From positions 62,001 through 126,000 of the forward strand of contig JARKRC010000062.1 of the NCBI GenBank assembly GCA_029974595.1: a stretch of 64,000 nt of DNA, read 5' to 3'. Under the pieces are notes generated by a model. That model ran no database searches. It was given only the letters and a program-made list of their open reading frames with translations, and had not been told where the DNA came from. Below, piece after piece: positions 46,244-54,884 of this stretch. Position 1 is the first letter of the stretch. Each line of letters begins with the position of its first letter. The stretch is from Ereboglobus sp. GTDB taxonomy: Bacteria > Verrucomicrobiota > Verrucomicrobiia > Opitutales > Opitutaceae. A program made the position numbers and the translations under genes.

Positions 46244-47230
46244 ATGATTCACGGGATCGTAACCGACATTCAGCGGTTTTCCCTGCACGACGGGCCGGGA
46301 ATTCGGACGACCGTGTTTTTGAAGGGCTGCCTGATGCGCTGCGAATGGTGCCACAATCCCGAGACGATCGACCCGGCGCCGCAGTTGTTGTTTTACGCGG
46401 GCAACTGCATCGGCTGCGGCGAATGTGTCGAAGCCTGTCCGCAAGGAAATCACCGGTTCGGCAGCGCAGATGAGACTGTTGTCGCGGCGGGCGCGGCACG
46501 CGCGATAACGCATGATTTCTCACGCGGATCGTGTTCCGTTTGCGGCGCGTGCGCGAGACGCTGCCCGGCGTCCGGCCTGCAAGTTGTGGGACGCCGCATG
46601 GAGATCGCGGACGTGATGGCGGAGCTATTGGAGGATCGCGCGTTTTACCACGAGGAAGGCGGCGTGACGCTTTCGGGGGGCGAACCGATGATGCAGCCGG
46701 AATTTGCGCGTGGGATTCTCCGCGCCTGCAAACGCGAGGGCATCCACACCGCGATCGAGACGACACTCTGTTACCCGTGGTCGCGCATCGAACCGCTGCT
46801 CGGCGAACTCGATCTGATCATGTTCGACCTGAAACTGGCGGATGCGGAAAAACACCGTCGCCATACCGGCGCGTCGAACCGTCTGCTGTGGGAGAATCTC
46901 GGGCGACTCAACCGGTGTGGCAAACCGCTTATCGCGCGCACGCCGCTGATCGCGGGCATCAACGACAGCGAGGATGAAATCGTTCCCATCGCCCGCGCGC
47001 TCGGACGGCTCGACAACCTTTTGTATTACGAATTCCTGCCCTATCACCCGCTTGGCTCGGGCAAATACGAGGCTCTCGGACGCGCCGCGCCGGTGTTTCA
47101 ACCGCCATCGGGCCAGACCCTGCGCCGGCTCGCGAATGCGGCCCGCGCTCAAGCGGATAATATAAAAATATATATCAACGGAAAACCGGAAAATTATGAA
47201 ATACAGCACACAACTGGCTCGCTTGCGTGA
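46244..47230 (+). CDS. Glycyl-radical enzyme activase (radical SAM)
   Basis: 328 residues. The radical-SAM cluster motif CxxxCxxC is at Cys29, Cys33 and Cys36 (GCLMRCEWCHNPE). Two ferredoxin-type 4Fe-4S motifs follow in the insert typical of non-PFL activases: CIGCGECVEACP and CSVCGACARRCP. GGVTLSGGEPMMQ is the SAM-binding GGE motif. It abstracts hydrogen from the partner's glycine to install the radical under anaerobic conditions. Its 3' end overlaps the GRE start by 35 bp, so the partner is almost certainly the next gene. Confidence 0.94.
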   Translation: MIHGIVTDIQRFSLHDGPGIRTTVFLKGCLMRCEWCHNPETIDPAPQLLFYAGNCIGCGECVEACPQGNHRFGSADETVVAAGAARAITHDFSRGSCSVCGACARRCPASGLQVVGRRMEIADVMAELLEDRAFYHEEGGVTLSGGEPMMQPEFARGILRACKREGIHTAIETTLCYPWSRIEPLLGELDLIMFDLKLADAEKHRRHTGASNRLLWENLGRLNRCGKPLIARTPLIAGINDSEDEIVPIARALGRLDNLLYYEFLPYHPLGSGKYEALGRAAPVFQPPSGQTLRRLANAARAQADNIKIYINGKPENYEIQHTTGSLA

Positions 47231-49364
47231 GCGGAAACTGGCGCAGACCCGCGCAAAACTCGACCGCAAGGGCGCGCAGGACGAGGATGACTACGGCTAT
47301 GTATTGCCGCCGCCGGATTTTTCATGGCAGCCGCCGGGGGCGGACCGTGGCGACACATTCCAGGGCGCGCGCGCCTGGGCCTCGGTGTTTCGCTCATTGA
47401 TGGAGCATCATCCGGTTTATATAGATGCGGACGACGCGCTGGCCGGACGATGGATGTTCATGCTCTCGCGCATGCGTCCGCAATACCGGCTCGACCGCGC
47501 GCCTTTCCCGTTTGACTACTCGCACATGGAGGACGAGCAGCGGTTGTATGACATCACCTCGGGCATCGGCGCCGACGCGCATTTCGCGCCCGACTATCGC
47601 ATCGGCCTGCAACTCGGCTGGGACGGGCTCAAGCAAAAGGTGCGCGCCTCGCTTGAAAAACACGCGGGCGACACCGAGGCCGTCGAGTTGCTGGAGGCCG
47701 AGATCGATGTCATTGAGGGTGTGCAAAACTGGATCGAACGCACCGCCGCCGCCGGCGAGGCCATGGCGCGAACGGAAAACGATCCCCTGCGCAGGGAAAA
47801 TCTCGAAGTCATGGCGGCGATCAACCGGCGCCTCGTCGGGCAGCCGCCTTCGACCCTGCGAGAGGTGTGCCAGTGGCTGGCTTGGTTCAACATGGCCTCG
47901 CGCACCTACAACCGCGATGGCGCGGGCGGGCAGCTCGACGAGCTGCTGCGACCGTATTACGAGCACGATCTGGCCGAGGGCATGATCGACGACGAGGACG
48001 CCATGTATTACATCGCGTGCCTGCTGCTCAACGATCCGCATTATTATCAAATCGGCGGCCCCGACAAGACCGGGCGCGACCAGACGACGGCGATCTCGCA
48101 TTTGATACTGGAGGCCGCGCATCTGCTCAAGATAAGCTGCAACATCACCATCCGCGTCCACGACGGCCTGGATGAAAAACTGTTCTGGCGCGGAATTGAT
48201 ATATTGTTTTCAGACGAACTCGGCTACCCGCGCTTCTCCGGGGACAAGGCGCTTGTCGCCGGGTTTATGCGAAACGGTTATGACGCCGAGCTGGCGCGCG
48301 AACGCATCGCAGTCGGCTGCAACTGGATGAGCCTGCCCGGGCGCGAATACACCATGAACGACGTGGTAAAGATCAATATCGCCAAGGTCTTCGAGGTGGC
48401 GTTCCGAGAAATGCTGGAAAAGGACGCATCACCATCGACGGAGAAGCTGTTTGCGTTGTTCACGACTCATCTAAGGCGTGCGATTCACTGCACGGCGCGG
48501 GGAATAGATTTCCATCTGGAGCATCAATACAAAAACGAGCCGGAGCTTCTCTTGAACCTGCTTTGTCACGGTCCGGTTGAGCGCGGTCGTGACGCGTCAC
48601 ATGGCGGCGTGGATTTTTATAATATGTGCATCGACGGGGCAGGACTCGCCACCGTGGCGGACTCGTTTGCCGCGCTGGAACAGCGTGTGGAGCAGGAAGG
48701 CCGCCTCGACTGGCAGACCGTCGCCCGCGCGATGGCAGAAAACTTTGAGGGTACCGACGGCGAAAAGACGCGCCTGATCCTTTCCGGCTCGCAGCGTTTT
48801 GGCCGCGGCTTGTCGCTCGGCGACAAATGGGCCGCGCGCCTTACGGAGCTGTTTACCACCAGCGTGAAGGCCTCGCCGACACCTGCGGGACATAACCTCA
48901 TGCCGGGCTGGTTTTCGTGGGCCGACACCGTCCGTTTTGGCAAAACTGTCGGCGCGACACCCAATGGGCGTCGCGCGGGCGCGCCGATCTCGCACGGCGC
49001 GAATCCGCATCCCGGCTTCCGCAAGGACGGCGCGCTGACCGCCATCGTGAAGGCCGTCGCGGACGTGCAGCCGGGTTACGGCAACACCGCGCCGCTGCAA
49101 CTGGAGGTCGATCCGTGTTCCAGCCGGTCGCCGGATGCGAAGGCCATCGTGGGCAATCTGATCAAGACGCACTTCGCGCTCGGCGGCACATTGATTAATA
49201 TCAACATCATCGACGCCGAAAAAATCCGCGACGCGCACAAGCATCCCGAGAAATACCCGGATCTTGTGGTGCGCGTGACCGGCTTCACCGCCTACTTCGC
49301 GAGCCTCTCGCAAGAATTCCGCCAGCTCGTGGTGGATAGAATCATACAGGAACAAGTCGCTTGA
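47196..49364 (+). CDS. Glycyl radical enzyme of unknown substrate (PFL-like family)
   Basis: 722 residues, short for the family (usually about 760-850). The glycyl-radical loop is VVRVTGFTAYF with Gly696 near the C-terminus. The active-site cysteine is Cys375 in RIAVGCNWMSLPGRE, followed by the expected NIAKVFEVAF helix. In eliminases such as CutC, glycerol dehydratase and HPAD this motif reads GCVE and the Glu is the base; here that position is Trp. Pyruvate formate-lyase instead has a double Cys, also absent. The reaction is therefore not predictable. A purine-rich CGGAAAA precedes the ATG. It is translationally overlapped with its activase and lies 29 bp before a sialidase gene. Confidence 0.88.
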   Translation: MKYSTQLARLRERKLAQTRAKLDRKGAQDEDDYGYVLPPPDFSWQPPGADRGDTFQGARAWASVFRSLMEHHPVYIDADDALAGRWMFMLSRMRPQYRLDRAPFPFDYSHMEDEQRLYDITSGIGADAHFAPDYRIGLQLGWDGLKQKVRASLEKHAGDTEAVELLEAEIDVIEGVQNWIERTAAAGEAMARTENDPLRRENLEVMAAINRRLVGQPPSTLREVCQWLAWFNMASRTYNRDGAGGQLDELLRPYYEHDLAEGMIDDEDAMYYIACLLLNDPHYYQIGGPDKTGRDQTTAISHLILEAAHLLKISCNITIRVHDGLDEKLFWRGIDILFSDELGYPRFSGDKALVAGFMRNGYDAELARERIAVGCNWMSLPGREYTMNDVVKINIAKVFEVAFREMLEKDASPSTEKLFALFTTHLRRAIHCTARGIDFHLEHQYKNEPELLLNLLCHGPVERGRDASHGGVDFYNMCIDGAGLATVADSFAALEQRVEQEGRLDWQTVARAMAENFEGTDGEKTRLILSGSQRFGRGLSLGDKWAARLTELFTTSVKASPTPAGHNLMPGWFSWADTVRFGKTVGATPNGRRAGAPISHGANPHPGFRKDGALTAIVKAVADVQPGYGNTAPLQLEVDPCSSRSPDAKAIVGNLIKTHFALGGTLININIIDAEKIRDAHKHPEKYPDLVVRVTGFTAYFASLSQEFRQLVVDRIIQEQVA

Positions 49365-49393
49365 TGGACATGACATGAGAAAATAAATGCCGT

Positions 49394-51874
49394 ATGAAAA
49401 GGTTTACTCTCCGCTTCGCTGCTGCCTTTCTGTCGCTTGTCACTTGCTTGCATGCTTTCAAGTCAGATGTGTTTGTAAGCGGTCAGGAGGGATACCATAC
49501 ATATCGGATACCAGCTATTATCAGAGCTGCCGATGGCACCCTGCTTGCGTTTTGCGAGGGACGAAAAAACAGCCGCTCCGATACCGGCAACATTGATTTG
49601 CTGCTCAAGCGCTCCACTGATGAAGGGCGGACGTGGGGCGCAACCATCGTAGTGTGGAATGATGGGGACAACACTTGCGGCAATCCGAGTCCGGTTCTTG
49701 ATGTGACAACAGGTTATATCTGGCTTTTGATGAGCCATAATCTTGGATCGGATACGCAAGATATGATTTCGAACGGGACATCCACTGGCACACGCACTGT
49801 CTGGGTGACCCATTCGAACGACAACGGCCTGACTTGGGCGCCGGCCACGAACATCACCAGTCAGGTGAAAAATCCCAGCTGGCGGTGGTATGCCACGGGC
49901 CCTGGAATAAGCATACAGATCCAAAACGGGCCTCATGCAGGGCGCCTGGTCGTTCCTGTTTGCTATGGCAATCCCCGTTCGTCGGGTGTGTTTTATTCCG
50001 ATGATCATGGGCAAAGCTGGATTACCAGCAATGATGTGCGCGGGCTGGTCGGCGAAACACAGGTGGTGGAAACTTTCGGAGCGCCGGGAAAATTGCTGAT
50101 AAACATGCGGAGCGGCTATGATCACAAATGCCGCACACAATCCACCAGCACAAATGGCGGCGTGACTTGGAGTTCACCGCCAAGCCAGGTAATTGAGCAG
50201 ACCGACCCACCCTGCCAGGCCAGCATTATAAGATGGGAGAATCCTGCCTTGGCGACAGGCGGATTATTGTTGTTCTCCAATCCTGCAAGCGGGACTGACA
50301 GACGTGAGAAGCTCACCATACGGAGCAGCGCCGACGACGGCGCAACGTGGCCGCGATCCCTCGTGCTCCATGAGGGAATGGCAGCCTATTCGTGTTTGAT
50401 CCGCTTGGATGCGGAAACGGCGGGCTGCCTGTATGAAACCGGCGAGGGAACCTATTCCTCGGCCAATCTCTATAAACGGATTACATTCCAGACTTTTCCC
50501 CTGGGTGAACTCGGTGCGTATGCGCCCGCGGATCTCCTTTCGCCCCGCAATGTCACGGCGGGCTCTGGAGGAAGCACCAGCTTTGCGGCCGCGGCATCCG
50601 GAGCCACCAGTTTCCGCTGGCAGGTTTCCACCGATGGCGGCACAAACTGGACGAACATTTCCGCGCTCGCCAATCCCTCCGCCCATTATAGCGGCTGGAA
50701 TAGCGCAACGCTCACAGTCACCAATGCGTCCGGAACCATGAATGGTTATCTGTATCGTTATGTGGCCATCAATTCTTATGGCGAGACGGTGGGTAACAGC
50801 GCGGTTCTTACCGTTAAGACAACAAATCTGGGGCGGGCCGCTGGCATCACGCTGGATAATAGCGACAATATCTATGTCACCGATTCCGGGTATGGCGCAG
50901 TTCGAAAGATCACACCCGCCGGAATCATCTCTTTTTTCAGCAATACAAACGCCTTTGCCATGCCCTCCGGCATAAAAATCAACCCGCTTACCGGTGCGCT
51001 CCATGTCATCGAAACCGGGGCCAGGGCGGTGCGCACGCTTTCGGCCTCGGGAAGTGCGAACGTCCTGCCCGGTTCTGCTGCCGCCTCGCTCGGTGGGCCT
51101 ACGGCTGTTGCTGTTGATAAAACCGGCAACACCTACATTGCCGACACCGCCAGCCATACCGTCCGCATCATCACAGCCGATGGGAATGCCACTATCATCG
51201 CAGGCGCGCCCGGGATTCCTGGATCCACAGACGCCACGGGCACCGCCGCTCGTTTTATCCAGCCCGCCGGTGTTTCCGTTGATATTACAACAACAGGAAC
51301 CTCGGGATATCTTTATGTGGCCGATACCGGCAATCATACCATCCGGATCATCGATATGGGCACCCGCAAGGTGACAACTTTTGCCGGCCAGTCGGGTATT
51401 GCGGGTTATGCAAGCACAATACCGGCGCTCTTTAATGCGCCGAAGGGGATCATCGTCGATGGCGCAGGCGTCGTGTATGTGGCCGATAGCGGAAACCACG
51501 TTATTCGGGAGATTACAAGCCAGACGGATCCCATGCCAGCCATTGCCGGCAGCCCCGAAATCGCGGGTTTTATTGATGATTCCGGAACATATTCCCGTTT
51601 TAACCGCCCCTCCGATCTTGCGCTTGGCCGTGATGGCAGTCTCTACGTGGTCGATCATGACAATAATGTCATTCGCAAGCTCGCGTTCGATGGACGGGTG
51701 TCCACTATCAATACCGTGCTTGATGCCGGCATCCCCGGGGGCAACGGTTCATCAGGAGGCGGAGGCAATGCCGGCTCATCATCAGGAGGCGGAGGCGCTG
51801 CAAGCGCATGGTTTATGGTTGCACTGGGTGTTTTATTCCTTTTGCGCGGCTCAATCATGTGGAAGAAGATGTAA
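49394..51874 (+). CDS. Sialidase (GH33) fused to Ig-like and NHL-repeat domains, C-terminally anchored
   Basis: 826 residues. A signal peptide (AAAFLSLVTCLHA) leads into a sialidase at about 24-370: the YRIPAII arginine motif, EGRKNSRSDTGNIDLLLKRS with the Asp region, Asp-boxes STDEGRTW, SDDHGQSW, STNGGVTW and SADDGATW, and RWYATGPGISIQ. An Ig-like linker (about 378-475) follows, then NHL/beta-propeller repeats (about 477-780; IYVTDSGYGAVRKI, YIADTASHTVRII, YVADTGNHTIRII, YVADSGNHVIREI, YVVDHDNNVIRKL). The end is a Gly/Ser-rich tract, one hydrophobic helix and a basic WKKM tail, as in cell-surface sorting tags. It probably works on the surface releasing sialic acid. Co-directional with the GRE gene, 29 bp apart. 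Confidence 0.92.
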   Translation: MKRFTLRFAAAFLSLVTCLHAFKSDVFVSGQEGYHTYRIPAIIRAADGTLLAFCEGRKNSRSDTGNIDLLLKRSTDEGRTWGATIVVWNDGDNTCGNPSPVLDVTTGYIWLLMSHNLGSDTQDMISNGTSTGTRTVWVTHSNDNGLTWAPATNITSQVKNPSWRWYATGPGISIQIQNGPHAGRLVVPVCYGNPRSSGVFYSDDHGQSWITSNDVRGLVGETQVVETFGAPGKLLINMRSGYDHKCRTQSTSTNGGVTWSSPPSQVIEQTDPPCQASIIRWENPALATGGLLLFSNPASGTDRREKLTIRSSADDGATWPRSLVLHEGMAAYSCLIRLDAETAGCLYETGEGTYSSANLYKRITFQTFPLGELGAYAPADLLSPRNVTAGSGGSTSFAAAASGATSFRWQVSTDGGTNWTNISALANPSAHYSGWNSATLTVTNASGTMNGYLYRYVAINSYGETVGNSAVLTVKTTNLGRAAGITLDNSDNIYVTDSGYGAVRKITPAGIISFFSNTNAFAMPSGIKINPLTGALHVIETGARAVRTLSASGSANVLPGSAAASLGGPTAVAVDKTGNTYIADTASHTVRIITADGNATIIAGAPGIPGSTDATGTAARFIQPAGVSVDITTTGTSGYLYVADTGNHTIRIIDMGTRKVTTFAGQSGIAGYASTIPALFNAPKGIIVDGAGVVYVADSGNHVIREITSQTDPMPAIAGSPEIAGFIDDSGTYSRFNRPSDLALGRDGSLYVVDHDNNVIRKLAFDGRVSTINTVLDAGIPGGNGSSGGGGNAGSSSGGGGAASAWFMVALGVLFLLRGSIMWKKM

Positions 51875-52093
51875 TTTTTTTCTGGAGTCTGATCGCGCGC
51901 AAGCTGCCGGAAGTCAGCGCGGCCTCTACAGGCTGTGCACAATTTAATCGGCTATCTTTGTCCGGTTGACTTCGAAAAGCTTACCAACTGATCTCCCCCA
52001 ATCACTCGTCTGCGTCCACTGCCTGCAAACTAGGGCTTTGAGTCGGGAAATCCATCGCTCCTCCTTTTCACCTTTCATTCTTCACTCTTCCCA

Positions 52094-53752
52094 ATGTCTT
52101 CCGCCACCGCCTCGCCCATTCCTGCCAATCCGGCCATTCCCGGTCCCGACACCTGTGCAGGCGTGCCGTTGTTCAACTGGCTCACGGAACGCGCCTCCGG
52201 TGTTCTCATGCATCCGACTTCGCTGCCAGGCGCGCAAGGCATTGGCGTCCTCAATGCCACCGCCATCGACGCATGGCTCGCGTTTCTCAAGGACGCCGGC
52301 ATCCGCTACTGGCAGGTCTGCCCGCTCGGCCCGACCGGCTACGGCGACTCGCCCTATCAATGTTTTTCCGCTTTCGCAGGCAACCCCTACCTGATCGACC
52401 TTCAGGCGCTCCAATCCCACGGCCTCCTCACCAACGCCGATCTCGCCCCGCTTGCCGCGCTCCCGCAGGACCATCTGGACTTCGGCTGGCTCTACGTCGC
52501 CAAGTGGAAAATCCTCCACCAGGCTTATGAAAACTTCTGCGGCAACACCACCGATGCCGCGACTTCTGCCGGCGCGCAAAAAGCCCACGCCGCGCGTCTC
52601 GGCTACGGCGATTATGACGCTTTTCTCAAAAAACACGCCGACTGGCTGCAAGCTTTCGCCCTTTTCCAAGCCCTCAAGGATCACCACAACCCGCTCCCGT
52701 GGTGGAGCTGGCCCGCCGAAGTCCGTTTCTATTCAAAAGCCGCCGCCCTCGCGCGCAAAAACGCCCTTCCCCCCGACGTTCTCGCCCGCGCCAAGGCGCA
52801 CGCCTTTTTCCAATACCTCTTTTTCGGCCAATGGACGCAAACGCGTGCCAAAGCCGCCCGCGCCGGCGTCGAAATCATCGGCGACGCTCCCATCTTCGTC
52901 GCCCGCGACAGCGCCGATGTCTGGGCCAATCCCGGGCTTTTCCAGCTCGACGAAACCACCGGGGCGCCGCTCTTCGTTGCCGGCGTTCCCCCCGACTATT
53001 TTTCCGCCGACGGACAACTCTGGGGCAATCCGCTCTACGCCTGGGAGAAACACGCCGCCACCGGTTACGCTTGGTGGATCCGGCGCCTCGCCGTTAACTT
53101 CGAGCTCTGCGACATTCTCCGCCTCGACCACTTCCGCGGTTTCGACACCTACTGGTCGATTCCTGCCGACGCCCAAACCGCGAAAAAAGGCATCTGGAAA
53201 CAAGGCCCCGGCCTCGCCTTCTTCGAAAAAGTCCGCTCCGCCCTTCCCCATGCCAAAATCATTGCCGAAGACCTCGGCGAACTGATGCCCTCCGTGATCT
53301 CCCTTCGCAACGCGACGGGACTTCCCGGCATGGCCATCCTCCAATTCGCCTTTGGCGGCAAAGCCGACAACCTCTACCTCCCGCACAATCACCACCACAA
53401 CAGCGTCGTTTACCCCGGCACTCACGACAACGACACCACGCTCGGTTGGTATCGCTCCTCCGGAAACGAAGCCGCAGCCGACCACGTGCGCCGCTACTTT
53501 CGCATCAGCGGCAACGAAATCGGCTGGGATTTTGTGCGCGCCGCCTATGCCAGTGTTTGCAACCTCGCCGTCATCCCGCTGCAAGATCTCATGAGCCTCG
53601 GCGCCGAAGCCCGCTTCAACACTCCGGGCGTCGCCGCCGGCAACTGGCAATGGCGCTATACCGCGCAACAACTCGAAACACTCCGCAGCGAGAGCGCCGC
53701 CTACCTGAAATCCATCGGCGAACTTTACGGACGCTGCGGTTTGGAAAAATAA
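52094..53752 (+). CDS. malQ: 4-alpha-glucanotransferase (GH77)
   Basis: 552 residues. Strong GH77 marks: SGVLMHPTSLPG at the start, LRLDHFRGFDTYW with the nucleophile Asp, EDLGELMPSV with the acid/base Glu, and GTHDNDTTLGW with the third catalytic Asp. The enzyme rearranges maltodextrins or glycogen branches in the cytoplasm. It starts 219 bp after the sialidase gene and is preceded by a pyrimidine-rich leader (CTTCACTCTTCCC) instead of a Shine-Dalgarno site. A related, broken copy exists at 22991. Confidence 0.95.
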   Translation: MSSATASPIPANPAIPGPDTCAGVPLFNWLTERASGVLMHPTSLPGAQGIGVLNATAIDAWLAFLKDAGIRYWQVCPLGPTGYGDSPYQCFSAFAGNPYLIDLQALQSHGLLTNADLAPLAALPQDHLDFGWLYVAKWKILHQAYENFCGNTTDAATSAGAQKAHAARLGYGDYDAFLKKHADWLQAFALFQALKDHHNPLPWWSWPAEVRFYSKAAALARKNALPPDVLARAKAHAFFQYLFFGQWTQTRAKAARAGVEIIGDAPIFVARDSADVWANPGLFQLDETTGAPLFVAGVPPDYFSADGQLWGNPLYAWEKHAATGYAWWIRRLAVNFELCDILRLDHFRGFDTYWSIPADAQTAKKGIWKQGPGLAFFEKVRSALPHAKIIAEDLGELMPSVISLRNATGLPGMAILQFAFGGKADNLYLPHNHHHNSVVYPGTHDNDTTLGWYRSSGNEAAADHVRRYFRISGNEIGWDFVRAAYASVCNLAVIPLQDLMSLGAEARFNTPGVAAGNWQWRYTAQQLETLRSESAAYLKSIGELYGRCGLEK

Positions 53753-53909
53753 TCGCCTCGGCGTGATACCGACTGCAAACTGCCATGCTTTTACCGGCAG
53801 ATGGTATTTATTCGCGAGCATTCGCCTCCATTCGCGGTTAAAAACAAACAGCACAAAACAACATGATTGAATCTGGATTCAGCTGTGTTCATCTGCGGTT
53901 CCAACACAC

Positions 53910-54884
53910 ATGATCGAAGTTCGAAATCTTACGCGCGTCTTTCGCACCTACAAAAAACGCCCCGGTTTTCTCGGCGGCATTTACGGGCTTTTCAGACGCG
54001 ACTTCGAGGAAATCGCCGCGGCGAAGGATGTCTCGTTTGACATCGCCGAAGGCGAATTCGTCGGCTTTCTCGGCCCCAACGGCGCGGGCAAAACCACGAC
54101 GCTCAAAATGCTTTCCGGCCTGATTTTTCCCACGAGCGGCACCGCGCGCGTCGCCGGTTTCGATCCCTCGCGCCGTGAATCCGCCTACCGTCGCATCTTC
54201 GCGCTCGTCCTCGGACAGAAAAACCAGCTCTGGTGGGACTTGCCCGCCATTGAATCCTTCCAACTGCTGCGCCACATCTACGCGCTGCCCGCCGACGGAT
54301 TCAAAAACACGCTCGACGAACTCGTCGGACTCCTCGGCGTCGGCCACAAACTCAACGTGATGGTGCGCGAACTCTCCCTCGGCGAGCGCATGAAAATGGA
54401 GCTCATCGCCGCCCTGCTCCATCGTCCGCGCGTGCTCTTTCTCGACGAGCCCACCATCGGCCTCGACGTCGTTTCGCAAAAAGCCGTCCGGCAATTTCTC
54501 CGCGATTACAACCGCCGCCACAATGTCACCATTCTCCTCACCAGCCACTACATGGCCGACATTCAGGAACTGTGCGAGCGCGTGATCGTGATTCATCGCG
54601 GAACAAAAATCTACGACGGCGCGCTCGACGGGCTCGAAGCCCGCACCGGTACGCGCCGCAAAATCATAAAATTCCTCCCCCAGTCCGGCGCGTTTCCCGA
54701 AAACTGGATATCGCTCCACGGCCAGACCACGCGCGACGACGACGGACACATCCACCTGAATGTTCCCGCGAGCGACATCGTCGCCGTTTCACAGGAAATA
54801 CTCACTTCCGGCAGCGTCGCCGACATTACCATCGAGGACGTGCCCCTCGAAGACGTCATCGCCGACCTCTTCACGTCGCGGTGA
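53910..54884 (+). CDS. ABC-2-type exporter ATPase subunit
   Basis: 324 residues. Walker A GPNGAGKTTT (about residue 56), signature LSLGERMKME, Walker B VLFLDEPTIGLD and the switch TSHYMAD are intact. The N-terminal insertion RPGFLGGIYGLFRRDFEEIAA and the C-terminal roughly 90-residue extension belong to a subgroup normally paired with two ABC-2 permease genes. No permease gene is adjacent: the next gene runs in the opposite direction and overlaps this one by 14 bp at the 3' ends. The partner is either encoded elsewhere or lost. Substrate unknown. Confidence 0.9.
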   Translation: MIEVRNLTRVFRTYKKRPGFLGGIYGLFRRDFEEIAAAKDVSFDIAEGEFVGFLGPNGAGKTTTLKMLSGLIFPTSGTARVAGFDPSRRESAYRRIFALVLGQKNQLWWDLPAIESFQLLRHIYALPADGFKNTLDELVGLLGVGHKLNVMVRELSLGERMKMELIAALLHRPRVLFLDEPTIGLDVVSQKAVRQFLRDYNRRHNVTILLTSHYMADIQELCERVIVIHRGTKIYDGALDGLEARTGTRRKIIKFLPQSGAFPENWISLHGQTTRDDDGHIHLNVPASDIVAVSQEILTSGSVADITIEDVPLEDVIADLFTSR

